From: Ornithodoros turicata
Lineage: Eukaryota > Arthropoda > Arachnida > Ixodida > Argasidae
DNA length: 64,000 nt
Assembly (NCBI RefSeq): GCF_037126465.1
Contig: NC_088206.1
Coordinates: forward strand, 53,796,841-53,860,840
Direction: 5' to 3'
The position numbers were made by a program, and so were the translations under genes. Shown in pieces: positions 1 through 10,988 of the stretch. Position 1 is the first letter of the stretch. The number at the start of each line of letters is the position of its first letter. The notes beneath the pieces are model-generated. The model did no database searches. It saw nothing but the letters and a program-made list of their open reading frames with translations, and was not told where the DNA came from.

Positions 1-34
1 CCTCGTGATATTAAAGGGACTCTGACCAGAAGTT

Positions 35-950
35 CAACAAATCTTTCGTTTGCATCTATTACGAAGGTATAATATGCCTCCAAGCTACACGCGAAATATT
101 TTGGCTGTGCGCGGCGGCAAAGTTTGCCAAATGGGGAGCTGAAAACCCGCTTGGCTTTTCCTCCTCAACTCACGCAATCGGCGCCGAAATCTAGCCTCTT
201 TGTAGTGGATATCCGCCAATTTCCGTGTGCGTGACGAAAACATGAGGTTCATGTTTCATTGGCCGCCCGGACCGGAAGTTCTGCTGTTAGTTTGTGAGAG
301 CGGCGGCATCCGGAAAGCGATCTTCAATATGGACGTCGAAGCAAGGAATGCGGAGACTTCGAGCCCGGAACTTTTTTCTGACCTTTCTGCGATCGAGAAG
401 GAAATTCTGTGCTGAACAGTACGGAAGCCTCGCTTTCGAAACGTCGACGATGCCGCAAATGCGAGCCGAAGTCAACGCTCTACGAACATCGGTCACAGAT
501 GGAGCAAACAGGATCAGTCGCCTGTCTTCGACAGACAGGTAAGCGATGAGCTTTTTAACGCACACTGTGATCAAACATGTAAACGTGTTCTCTGAAATTT
601 TGTGTCCTCATATTTAATGCGTACTTCCTGTTTAAGGTGCCGGGCGGCTGGTGTGTCATAATGCCGAAGGAGATAGAATATGCTTGTGCTGCAAGGAGCT
701 CGAAAGCGCAGCCGAACGACAGCAATAGGAGTGCATTACAACCCACGAAGATTTGTAACTTGTATGCCTCGATACGACTGTCCTGAAGGTGGATATTGAA
801 TTCCGTGGGCAGCGCGAACGTATGAGCGACCATATTCACAAGTAAGTCACATTTGGCCCTGTCGAACGATGTTAAAATTTGGGCGCTCGAAATTGGTTTG
901 GTCCTGCATTAAGGTCGCTAAAAACTTCAGTGCAGGGCGAACGACCCCCT
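35..950. other. No recognisable gene
   Basis: Only short open frames on both strands are present here, with no family I recognise. The segment lies just inside the left end of the possible TTAA element and may be its subterminal DNA. Confidence 0.4.
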
Positions 951-959
951 ATGAAAATG

Positions 960-2720
960 AAATTAGCCTGTCTATTGCCATCCTTTGGACATTATTTGGC
1001 TTCTTTAGGTTTTGTTTTGACTTTGATTTCCTATAGACAATTGCACCAATTGTCCAAGCACTGGCTGTAGACGGAAGTTGGCCTTTCTTTTTCCTGGATG
1101 TCTAAAGAGGTTACACCAAAGGAAATCTATTGACTGCCTTTGGTCTTATCTTCTCTTTATTTTCAAAAGAAAACGGTCTATAGGTGGTCTAAAGAATGAC
1201 AAAAAAAAGTGTCCTAACGAAAAAAGAATAAGAAACCTCGTCTAATATGGAAGGTGGAAGTCTAACCGCAGGGTGTGGGCGTATTTGGTCTTTCTGTACA
1301 GCGTGGCACATTCAATAGCGACACCACTTTGCGCCAAAACACCCACTGACTCGATGATCGCGCGATTTTTGGCCATCAAACAGGGCAGCAGCGTCAACAC
1401 ATCGCTATGACGTCACGCAGTGAAGTGGGTCTACGTATACCTTAATTTGCCAGAGCTTTCAGGATGTCCACTTCTCAGCATGCAGTTTCCTTCGAGAAAA
1501 CAGATACCATAGGTTACTTGTCTTGCGAGCTTCCAAAAAGTCGAGTGTCCTACTTGCGTCTGTGTCACAATGAAGGGTGAGGTGCCCCAGCTTAATTCGA
1601 TTACACACATATCCAACACTCAAGTGAGGAATTGCTTTGAGCATTAACTCACGACAAAGATAACGCCTGTGTTTGTAACTGCTTTCGTTTTCAGACATCC
1701 AGTACGTCCACCGATAGGCAAACCTGTGCAGTGAGACGGCTATTTGCATCAATGTGAACCTGCATGGCAAATTACGCACTGCAAAAATTTGACTTTCAAT
1801 GGACATACTCAATGTCTCAAACAGAAAGCAGTTACAAACACATGTGTTATCTTGGTTGTGAGTTAATACCCCAAGTAATTCCTCACTTGAGAGTTGGATG
1901 TGTGTGTAATCGAATTATGCTGACGCTCCTCACCCTTCATTCTGACTCAGAGGCAAGCAGCACACTCAAGTTTGCGGAAGCTCGCAAGAGAAGTAATATA
2001 TCGTATCTGTTTTCTTGTGGTACGTGTGCCAATGACGGCTATGTATTGTTTCTCAACCAACTTTCACACAACACTAACTTAACAGAATTCGAAGAGGTAC
2101 GCGGTTGCCACTTTTTCACATCTGTCAATAATTTGCCAAAGCTCCGGCAATAGAAAATGTGTACCCTATATTAAGGCTTTCCTATGAGGAGAGAAAAGGC
2201 AAATATTTGATAGATTTTCTTTTGAACAGATGTCTACAGAAAGTGGGTGCAGCGGGAGTAATCAAAAGAAAACCCAATGACTGTCAATAGATGTTCACAA
2301 GGCACTACAAATGTGTGTCTGTGTGAAACAACGCTTCCCGATAGCCCACCATAACAAGTATGTGATATAGAATAGTAGCCAAACTATAAATGACAGATGA
2401 CTTGAAAGAGAAAATTAATGGCATAGGTTCAAATAATAATAGTCTATAGCATTTCCAAAGACAACGTGTCTATAGCCTGTCAACAGAAAAAAAGTCTATA
2501 GACTGTCTGCACCAAATAGCTAAAGTGAGGAAAAAAAAAAAAAGAAAAACCTCTATCCAAATAAAGTCTATTGTCTGTTTGGACTTTTTGCTATATAAAT
2601 TCAATAGCACGTCCATAGATTTTTTCATAAGGGACATAAAACACGACATAATACAGAACTGTGAACTGGAGAAAAGCAGTATTAGGCAATTGTGTAATTG
2701 TCAAGGTGATATGTCCTAAA
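960..2720. repeat. Foldback (long inverted repeat) region
   Basis: The segment about 1437-1730 is repeated in inverted orientation at about 1787-2150, with scattered mismatches. Further out, short motifs such as TCTATAGAC and CTATTGACTG recur on both sides (about 1110-1190 and 2280-2575), so the symmetry continues beyond the main arms. Open frames of over 100 codons run out of both arms, but differences between them mostly change amino acids, so I read this as a decayed foldback transposon rather than two genes. Confidence 0.5.
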
Positions 2721-4719
2721 TCACCTCTTTGTGTATTGCCCTGTGCTTATGTTTTTAGCGTAGGCTTTTAGCGATATTGAGTGTTCTTACTTACGATTCA
2801 CTGAAGAGTAAAAAATGTTAGTTTCTAAAAGAATACAGTATGTGTAGTAATATACAGGGCGTGTGCAGATAAATTGCAGTCGCTTTCAAGCAGGGGCAGA
2901 TCTAGGACTTTTCCTGAAGGGGGGTGGGGGTGGGGTCCGCTATGGACAAGTGCCAGGTGCATGCTGGGATTGGTCCATTGAACCCTATGCTCAAGTCTGG
3001 AATTGAGGGGGGCTTTCAAGTACATGTAGAAATGCCACGACACATACCCTGTACTGTGACCGGTTGCCTATTTGCCTACACTATATTTTATGTACATCTG
3101 CGTATACGATATGGATATACTGCATATCGCCAGTTCGCAACGTGTTTTTGCCACAAGCTTGGGAAAAACAAGAACATCGTCATCCCAGCCTGTGCAGTGA
3201 ACAGGATCTGGCGAGCCTTCCAGACAGAAAGTGCCACAGGCTTCAAGTACCCAACATCCTAACTGGAGGCAGCTCTTCGCACAGCTCGTCTATCGCATTT
3301 AAACTAATTCAGCATCTGTATTTAGGATTACTTATAGCTCTCAGGATGATGCATGGTTCATCAGTTCAGTATGTTGTGTCCTTTTTAATGAGTCTTGCGG
3401 AAGGGTAGATGAGCACTCCTTTCGTCGTGACATTGTGTACCGTTGCTACAATTTCTTGAGCAAAACTGATGAACAAATGAAAAGCAGCGTCTGTCTTTCA
3501 AATATGTATGTTCCTTGTAACTTCTGTATTTGTTAAGTGACCCATGTTGTCCCCCCTCATGTAATGCTCGCAAGGGCCTTTGAGGTATATTCATGAATAA
3601 ATAAATATCAAAACCAGAAAAAGGTGTAACATCTATTGTAATACCTATCCTCTCTGTGTGTACGATACATAAACATTCTCAGAAGGTTTGTTGTCACACT
3701 TTGCCTCATTGTGCCTAAAGCCTAATTCCACCTCTTACATCATCTCCACATCCTCAATCTCCAAAGCTGTACAAGGCTAAATCAGGTACTACATAAAAAA
3801 GGGGGAAGGAGGAAATTAAAAGCTGAACATCTAAATTCAAAGAAACCTGGTGCTTTCTTGGGGCTACTCATGTCTCTGTCCTGGATGAGATCCACATAGA
3901 CAGCTTTTCTGAGCCTCTGTGATTGATTCCCTTGATTGCCCTGACTCTGAGGAAATACTCATCGGCTTGGTGGCAAGTGGGCTTGTGTCTGATAGTGCGA
4001 TTTGGAATAAAGGCAGCAAGCAACATCTCTCTACGGTCTTAAGAAGGATATCAACATAACCTGTCAAGGCATAGCATTTCATATTGCTTTCAGTAAGTAC
4101 AACACTGCTCATAGAAGTTGCGACCATTCATGTTGGGAAAGCATGCTGGAGTTCCCTCAGGCAGTGCATCCAGAACAGGGAGTCAGGTTCATAGAGAGCA
4201 CCTTATGAGATGAACAGTGAGTGCCCAGCGAAGACACTCCAGAAATTTTGTGCAGGTTTAGGGGGTCACGCCTTTTAACAGTTTTGATGGAAAGCAGGGT
4301 GTGTGTAACACTGAGCTCGGGTGTATGAGTTCTTGTTATCTACAATCCGGTACCTGTGTTCTAGTAATCTGGAAAAGCCTTAGCTCTCTTGCATGTGAGT
4401 GTCTTCTGTGGAAACAGGTTGTCATTGTCTTTCTATCCACCCTTCTTAGTTGCCCTAGCAAAAGCAAATATGTAATGCTGCAGACAATATCTAATTCTAG
4501 CACACTAGTTGCTTTGAATGTTCTCAGGCTCCTGAAATGGAGTTACCTTGTGCGTACGCTGTGCCATGTTGGCAAGAACATAAATCAGATTGCCTTTGCT
4601 TTTGAAATTGGCCCTTCAGTGCTCCACGTGACTGCAAGAATGGTATCCCGTAAACAATAGGCAACAAGAATGATTTTTACAATGTAATGAGCTTTGTAAA
4701 ACAACAACTTTATTTGAAA
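2721..4719. other. No recognisable gene; one MITE-end motif
   Basis: ATACAGGGCGTGTGCAG at about 2854 matches the end of an ACAGGGTGTGTGCAG-type repeat seen again near 38162 and 61313. A G-rich tract lies at 2921-2938. Short plus-strand frames at 2924-3408 and 4301-4660 have no recognisable domain. Confidence 0.4.
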
Positions 4720-5300
4720 GTATATTCCAAACTCCGGGTGACGACCTTATAATGTAGCATCCTTTACTGCAAACACCGCTTAACATAAAGACTAAAAACA
4801 GAGCGTAAACGTTTTGCCGCCTATCTGGGTGGCATCATCAGTACAACAAGGGCCAAAGACAAGCACCTCAGCCTACTTATCTAAGAGCGCATCATACACA
4901 TCCGATAGGGGGCCACTGTTTGTATTACAGGCTGATGCATCACGTCCGATAAACCAGGACTCTAAGCACTTTCTAAGGCCACATCGCTAGTCATGTGCAA
5001 AGGTTACCGCACCATCAAAATTTAATACACGTTCATCAGGCCAACAAGAGTAGACTAATTTGGTCCTGGTTTCAGTAGCATTAGAAGCCTTGGGAACGTC
5101 CCTTGTGTGTTCTTTTAGTCTTTTCCCACGTCTTTTGTCTGTCTTGCCAATGTAGGTTGTGTCACAGTCTGTGCACTTGACTTTATATGCACAGTCTTAA
5201 TGCCTGATGGGCACAGTTCCCTTGAAATGGCCTATGAAACACCTTGGATGAAAGGAATGCACACCACTGATTTGACTCCTTCGAAGTTGTTTTTGACTGT
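4720..5300 (-). pseudogene. Penelope-like element fragment: GIY-YIG region and 3' tail
   Basis: Read on the minus strand, about 5200-5060 encodes CTDCDTTYIGKT followed by RLKEHTRD. This is the Cys-rich lead-in and core of the GIY-YIG endonuclease domain of Penelope-like retroelements. Just upstream (5275-5232, another frame) the peptide SVVCIPFIQGVS fits the linker between reverse transcriptase and endonuclease, so there is at least one frameshift. Stops also interrupt the frame below 5000. The endonuclease would normally nick target DNA for target-primed reverse transcription. Reverse transcriptase is missing, so this is a dead fragment. The 3' tail includes a hammerhead-like motif. Confidence 0.62.
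4805..4842 (-). ncRNA. Degenerate hammerhead-ribozyme-like motif in Penelope tail
   Basis: On the minus strand CTGATGA is followed by a GCCACC arm, the loop CAGATA, the partly complementary arm GGCGGC and then AAAACG. The arrangement matches a type of hammerhead core (CUGAUGA, stem II, GAAAC) known from the terminal repeats of Penelope-like elements. Here the first G of GAAAC is an A and stem II has one mismatch, so activity is doubtful. Confidence 0.4.
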
Positions 5301-5310
5301 TCTCTGTTGA

Positions 5311-5346
5311 AGCGACGATGCCACCCGGATAGGCGACGAAACGTTC
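5311..5346 (+). ncRNA. Second hammerhead-like motif, inverted relative to the first
   Basis: The plus strand has CGACGA, a GCCACC arm, loop CGGATA, GGCGAC and an intact GAAACG. The following bases up to about 5440 match the tail that follows the 4805-4842 motif on the minus strand (both contain CAGTAAAGGAT and CTACATTA). The two tails therefore form an inverted pair around the GIY-YIG fragment. The CUGAUGA box is altered, so cleavage is doubtful. Confidence 0.35.
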
Positions 5347-5473
5347 ACTCTCTTTGTTCTCAATTTTTGTGTTAAGTCGGTGTTTTCAGTAAAGGATTCT
5401 ACATTACAAACTTTGTTTGAATGATGATTAGTGGCAAGCTTCATACCCTGGGCCACTACTCTAACAATTGTTT

Positions 5474-5565
5474 GCGTTAATGTGGTGAGGTAATGAGCGT
5501 AATGAGGTAATGAGGTAATGTGGTGAGTAATGTGGTTGGTAATGTGGTGAGGTAATGAGCCTTGT
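5474..5565. repeat. Short tandem repeats of GTAATGAGG / GTAATGTGG type
   Basis: Imperfect tandem copies of 7-14-base units built from GGTAATGAG and GTAATGTGGTGA occupy this stretch. It is a simple microsatellite-like array. Confidence 0.7.
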
Positions 5566-7879
5566 AAACAATTTACTTGGCAATATATTTATTTATCTGT
5601 CATAGGTTGAAGAACCGTGTGGCGTTAAATAACGGAGGGACGTGTAATTATACAAGACCGATCACCTAAAGGCCTTGCTTCACACTTGATTAAAATGTGA
5701 TACATATGTAACCTGAGGAATGCTGCATGGTGGCGATATGATAGGTTCTCCTCACGAATTGTTGGCATGGTTGCAGTTAGTCAAGAAACTGCATATCCAG
5801 TTAATGGTAGCAAGATCAAATTTTAATGGGGCTAGTTTGGCCAACAAGCAAGCATAAAACACAGTACCAAAAGCCCTCACAAAATAAAAAGAAATACTGC
5901 ATCTACGTGAACCCAGGAATCAAGACAGTTTAAAATGCTGTGACCGAATTATGTTACTTTTGTCTAAGTACCCTTTTCTAAAGCCATGCTGGAATTAAAA
6001 AAAAGAAATTTATAGACTTAACGTGGTTAACAACGTGATTTGATATGATGTGTTCCATTAGTTTACAGGGAACCCTAAAGTGGAGCAGGTTAGTAGATAG
6101 AAAGAGCATAGTTGACACCTCTTATGAGGACAGAAATTAGCTTGTGACCTATGGCCATGACTCAGACACATACAAAGCACCTTTCACACAGATTAACGCA
6201 TCTTCGTTCCAGCACTTCCACCTTTCATCACTGTTGTTCATCACTGTTGAGTGGTCTGTCATTCTTGTAACACAGATCTTAATTGAAATGCAGGTGCATA
6301 AGGGATGCTCTGAAAGAAAAGCGTTTGGTTTTAGCCCTCTTAATGTTTCCGAAAACAAACTTCACAGTGACTATTCTTCTGAAATGAGCAACTCCGGAAC
6401 GAAAGGAAAAACTATCTCTGGCCACATCATTGTATCCAACTGAAACATGACACTTCAATTGAATAATGACAGTTAAAGATGATGATGATGATGATGATGA
6501 TTCAATTTTAATGGCGCATAAACAACTCAGGCTATAGTGCGCCATAACCATGCGAAAATTGTGACTATTAAAAATCAGACGATTATACTAAAATAATATT
6601 ATAATAAAAACAATCAGTGGAAGAAAAGGCATAAACAATTGTTTGCATTGTGTGGCTGGTGTCGAGTTTTCCACACTAGGTGTTCAATAATAATGTACGT
6701 AGATATGCTATAGCATCAAAAGTACAGCGATATACACACTCAATATGTGGTGGGGATATGTGAAACCAACATAACACATACTTACATTTCAAACTTCCTT
6801 GAAAAAGGCAGTTCAGGCATGTCGGATTTGTTAGACTCGATGCAAAGTCAGTAAGCACAGTGTGGAATGACTGATTCATCTTTCGAAAGCAGAGGTGCAG
6901 ACCCCACGACCTTTCGCCATCTCAATGCTTCAGAGCGGCATAGCCTAGTCAGGAGCCATCAGATGGGTCACATAAAGTATAACTGGGTTCCTGAAGCGGA
7001 GGGTTCTGTGGGATACGTATAAGAAAGCATACGTGTTACAGAACAGCTACGAGAATGATCGAATGCACTTGTATTGTTTTGAGTGCGTGGACTTGTAACT
7101 GAAAAATAAATGCGCTAACCTTGTTGAACTGCTTTTCCGTCGGAACCACACGAGAGCACACTTTGTTTCTTTAGATGAAGGTTCAAAGAATTCAACCTCA
7201 GCATTTGCAGTACGTCATCAGGTCCCGATGCTCCTTTGATATGCAGAAGACAGAATTTCGCTGAGGCGAGAGACTGTCGTAGCGGTTCGTTGCTTTGCAG
7301 CAGATCAAGAACAGTACGCCGCAATGATAGGTGAAACGTTCAGGTTATGGCGAACAACTCCAACACTAAATACAATGACCCGAAAAAGGTAGGATGAGCC
7401 GGGAATCACACAAGTTCGCAAGCTCGTCATATGGCAGCCATTACAGCTGACCGGATACGGAACCGTATGGAACGCAAGACAACACAACGCAGATTGAAAA
7501 AGCAATCGCAAAACCTACTGCGTGTGTTAAATGCAAGGTATATTTTTCTTTTTGAGACTCTGTAACAAAATCATATTAACATATAAATGACATTTCATAA
7601 AGGGAATTGACAGAGTATTGTGTGGCCATGTGACGCGTTTGAGCCAATTGTGGGTGTTGCCAGTGGCCCTCATGTTGACGTCATGTTGATGGTGGGCCGT
7701 GGTGGATATTCTATATAAACGTATGTTTTCTCGGTTTGACGCTAGGCGTGCTCTACTCGGATGAAGTCGAATGTTTAAAATTCGAGTTTGGAGAAACTGT
7801 GGGGTTTTAATGCGTGAATTTTCGCATGGAGAGTCCGTGTTGGGTGCTCTATCGACTGCAAGTACGAAAGAGCTCCCAC
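5566..7879. other. No recognisable gene; SINE/LINE-like tail near 6.5 kb
   Basis: A (GAT)n run at 6478-6501 is followed by TTCAATTTTAATGGCGCATA, resembling the microsatellite-ended tail of a non-LTR element. A related tail lies near 24462. Elsewhere only short open frames occur. Confidence 0.4.
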
Positions 7880-7949
7880 AACTTCTGGTCAGAGTCCCTT
7901 TAAGGAAAACATAGATGTCGTTTTACATTGTCCGCTTGTTCAACGGTAT

Positions 7950-8470
7950 TTTCGAATCTGGTAAGATACCTGAAGGTCTTAAAGACAGCAGAACTAAGAC
8001 CCATTTACAAGAAAGGGCAAAAGACCGTATTTTAAGTTATAGACCTCCGTGAGTACGCTATACTTTGTTGAAATAGGAGGAAATATTTATAATTGGTTTA
8101 GAAGTCATTTAGAAAACAGATGTCAATATCTGAATTAAATAGGCAATTTTTTAATTCAAAGTTACTTGTGTTGCATAGTGTTCCGCAGGGCTCAGGCCGC
8201 TCTTATTTATTATATACGCTAATGAAATTTCCAAGATGCCCTTGAAGGGCACATTATAAGAAACTTTCCTCCATCTCGGCGCAACTGTTCAGTAAAAGAA
8301 ATGCACCATTCAGTACTTGAAGATGCATCTATTTTGCGCTGGGTATGTCGTCATTAAGCTACGGAATAACGTTATATGAAAATTGTGCGCATACTTAAAA
8401 TTCTCAGAAAATTGTGAGTAATTACATAAAATGTTATGAAACATATCGTCCCTTCCCACGGTTAAAATGA
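7950..8470 (+). pseudogene. Non-LTR retrotransposon reverse-transcriptase remnant
   Basis: Plus-strand pieces in different frames read FESGKIPEGLKDS, SYRPP, RPLLFIIYANEIS and LSYGITLYENC. These correspond in order to reverse-transcriptase positions of a Jockey/CR1-like LINE: the approach to the fingers, the YRP motif, the PQG-PLLF-IYxN block and the thumb-region YGI motif. Large parts between them are missing, including the catalytic YADD segment, and there are several stops. It is an internally deleted copy. The family beyond Jockey/CR1-like cannot be fixed by eye. Confidence 0.6.
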
Positions 8471-8483
8471 TACAGCTCAGAAT

Positions 8484-8860
8484 ATACAGGGTGTCTACAT
8501 AAGGGTTTAGACATCTTGTTTTCACATCTATCATCTCTGGGCCGGCGGACGTTCTTGGTCACCTGTTGCTAAACCATCAAATGACTAATTAGCTAAAAAT
8601 CGTTAATTAACTTTATAATTATAAAAGCTACAAGGTCGTCCCAATCAGAACATTTGGTCCCTTCGGTCACCTGATACCGTTACCGTTTTCAGAACAAAAA
8701 TTCGTTCGATAGATCGCCCGCAAAAAATTCGTGAAGAACACCATTTTTACTTTATTTTGTTCATTGCGCGTCTTCGGAGATGCGTCTTTCGTTCACCCCT
8801 AATGTGAGACGGTGAAAGAATATCTCCTATGAAAGAGCTTTTGAACTTATGAATATCTCC
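8484..8860. repeat. ACAGGGTGT-type repeat end
   Basis: TATACAGGGTGTCTACATAA at about 8483 has the TA plus ACAGGGTGT signature shared by several MITE ends in this window (27093, 39437, 52875, 61313). The matching far end was not found, so only one end is supported. No gene is visible. Confidence 0.35.
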
Positions 8861-9094
8861 TATGAATGAAAGAACTATCGCCTCATGCGTCAAAGATGAG
8901 CTCGAATTTGGGGAAACAAAACAAAGAAATATTTTTGAATTTTCGCATGTTCAACAGTTGCCGCCCCCGTCGATCCCGTCGTATGAATGTGTGTATGAGT
9001 GAGCAAAAATTTAAGAGTGAAAGGAGGATGAGTGAGAGAGAGTGGCTGGTTTGTCCCTTCAGATGACGAACCCTGGAAGTCGCTGAGAAGGCGT

Positions 9095-9167
9095 GTTAGC
9101 TTAGCTCAATTGGTAGACCCCTGGACCGGCGATCCAGAAGATGTGGGTTCGACTCCTACAGCTGGCA
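9095..9167 (+). tRNA. tRNA-like sequence, probably head of a SINE
   Basis: A cloverleaf can be drawn. The acceptor arm GTTAGCT pairs with AGCTGGC with two G-T pairs, the anticodon stem is CTGGA/TCCAG, and the T arm is GTGGG-TTCGACT-CCTAC, giving a Pol III B box. Position 33 is C instead of the invariant T, the D stem is broken (GCTC against GACC), and the formal anticodon would be GGC. The sequence runs on into CTTTTCAGTGACTTTCATC without a Pol III terminator. I therefore read it as a tRNA-derived SINE head or tRNA pseudogene, not a working tRNA. Confidence 0.5.
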
Positions 9168-9993
9168 AACCTTTTCAGTGACTTTCATCTTTCAAGGAAA
9201 TTTGGTTTCAATATCTAAACTTCTAAACTTGCCGAATCAATATGTTCTCTTCTTTTTGTCACAAATAGAAAGCGCGTGTAGGGAAAGCGCGTGTAAAAAC
9301 TGTCGTTCGCACGAGAAAATTATCACTATTATTTCGATGCTGAAGCAAGCGAGGTAGCAAGCAAAACAACAGGTATCTGAAACAACAGTGAGAAAAGAAA
9401 CGCCGCTCATAGCCCCAGTTGTTTCGGGCCGCTAACACGTAATAAAAAAAATCGAAAAAATATGAAGAGGACAGGTCAGTTTTTTCTAGCTTTGCCGTAT
9501 TACGCATTTGTCTCTCTCTCTTCTTTCTTTTCCTTTTTTTTTTCAAAAGTTACCGTCGCGCTTTCTGATATTGAAAGGAGTATGTCGGACAAATTCTTTT
9601 TTATAGCAAGAAGAAAAACAAAGGAAAGAGAGAGAAAACAAGCGATAACAAATCGTGATGAAATTTACTTTTTTTTAGAAACTGATAAAATTACATGAGG
9701 CATATGCTGTTATCCTGCCTCAATGTGAAGTATTCTCTGAAGGATCTGGAAAAACTTCCGTAAAACGTGCCTTCCGTCTACCAACGCCCTTGACTCTTCC
9801 TTTGTGAAGGGATAATATGCTCTTGGGGTAGCCCAGGTCCGAAGGGCTATTTTGAGAGTACGGATTTTCTAGGGAACCTGTTTAGAGAAAGCAGGGTTCC
9901 TGCTGGCCGCTAACCGACAAGATAAGGATGGTGGCGCCGCGTAGTAGCGGCTGATTCGACGTGATGGGGAAGGGAAATGGTGGGACCGTAGCC
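9168..9993. other. SINE body then AT-rich DNA without gene
   Basis: The first 80 bases look like the body of the SINE. The remainder holds A- and T-rich tracts (about 9430-9640) and no credible coding frame. Confidence 0.4.
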
Positions 9994-10988
9994 TTAAAGG
10001 GGCACAGAACAGGTCAACGAACATTCTCCAATTATTATGCCCAATGAAAGAACATAGCTCACGATATCCAAATATGAAATTCTTTTGCTTCTAGCGGCGT
10101 CTTTAACATGAAACAATGCCATTCAAAGAACATAATCCGCGCGAGCCTCTCCTTATCCTTGGAACCGGGTCACGTCACTATATTCGAACGTATAGCAACA
10201 CTGCGCTGGAGGTGGGGAGATTTCGCTCTCCTAGCCAATGACGAACCCCACTGAGACAAGCTGCAGCTCGCGAGGGAACCGGTTGCGGGAACATCGCGGT
10301 GACCTCGCGGAGCAATTCAGCACAGAAAACATAGCGCGCATGTGAAATAGAATATTGCGGGGTTTTGGTACAGTTGGAACTGGCTACCTTGGATTGGACA
10401 AGTGGGAACATGTTTAGAGTTGACCTCACATCTCGATATTACAACAAAATTAATGTATAAGCGTCCCGCATTCTAAATGGCTGACGATGCGCGACGTCAA
10501 AATGACGTGTCGCTAAAGACCTCTACCTGTTTGTAAACAAATGACGTCATAGTGTTCGACAGCGCCGCAAGTTTGCTAGAGTTGAACTACGTTCAAATCT
10601 AGTGGCGAACAAGGTCGCGCCCGAAAGCCACGGTCTTGAGGGGATTACGATTGTCTCTGAAAGAGACGCGACCTTCGGTCCTACTTTTCTTTCAATAGGA
10701 GACAGCAAACAATTGCCAATTCGTGGAACCCAGCTGTCCCCTTCCGAGCTGTTTCGGTTTCGCTCTGTCTACCAACGTCATGATGACGTTTCTCGGGTAG
10801 AGGTTTGTTATCGCAGGGACATCGCAGGGCGGGGCATGAGGGCGAAAGAGTGCAGTGAATATTCAGTCGGTTTGGAGCCATTATTTACTTTTTTGCGACA
10901 ACTTTTTTTGAAAACGTTCACCGTCGACAACGTATCACAATGTATTTAAAAAAAGTGCGCCTCGTATACCTGTTTATTGCCCCTTTAA
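9994..10988. mobile_element. Non-autonomous TTAA-flanked DNA transposon (about 1 kb)
   Basis: TTAA at 9994-9997 is followed by AGGGGCA, and the reverse complement TGCCCCT is followed by TTAA at 10985-10988. Just inside, CAGAACAGGT on the left mirrors ACCTGTTTATTG on the right. Ends starting AGGGG with a TTAA duplication fit Kolobok-type elements. A 115-codon plus-strand frame at 10602-10949 has no recognised domain. This appears to be a MITE-like deletion derivative. Confidence 0.72.

Larger units (their letters stand above)
11..7903. mobile_element. Candidate 7.9-kb TTAA-flanked DNA element
   Basis: A perfect 20-bp inverted repeat, AGGGACTCTGACCAGAAGTT, lies at 15-34 and in reverse complement at 7880-7899. 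Each copy is bordered on its outer side by TTAA (11-14 and 7900-7903). A TTAA target duplication with ends starting AGGG is typical of Kolobok- or piggyBac-type transposons. I see no transposase in the interior, which instead holds a foldback at 1.0-2.7 kb and Penelope fragments near 5 kb. It could be one large element swollen by later insertions, or two MITE ends that face each other by chance. The perfect ends favour the first reading. Confidence 0.5.

Noticed and set aside
1459..2153. Two long divergent frames in the 1.4-2.1-kb inverted repeat as a gene pair
   Set aside because: The arms are related, but most base differences change the amino acid and the proteins have no domain. This fits neutral decay of a foldback.
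9095..9167. Functional tRNA gene
   Set aside because: It has C at position 33, a broken D stem, no T-run terminator and a SINE-like continuation.
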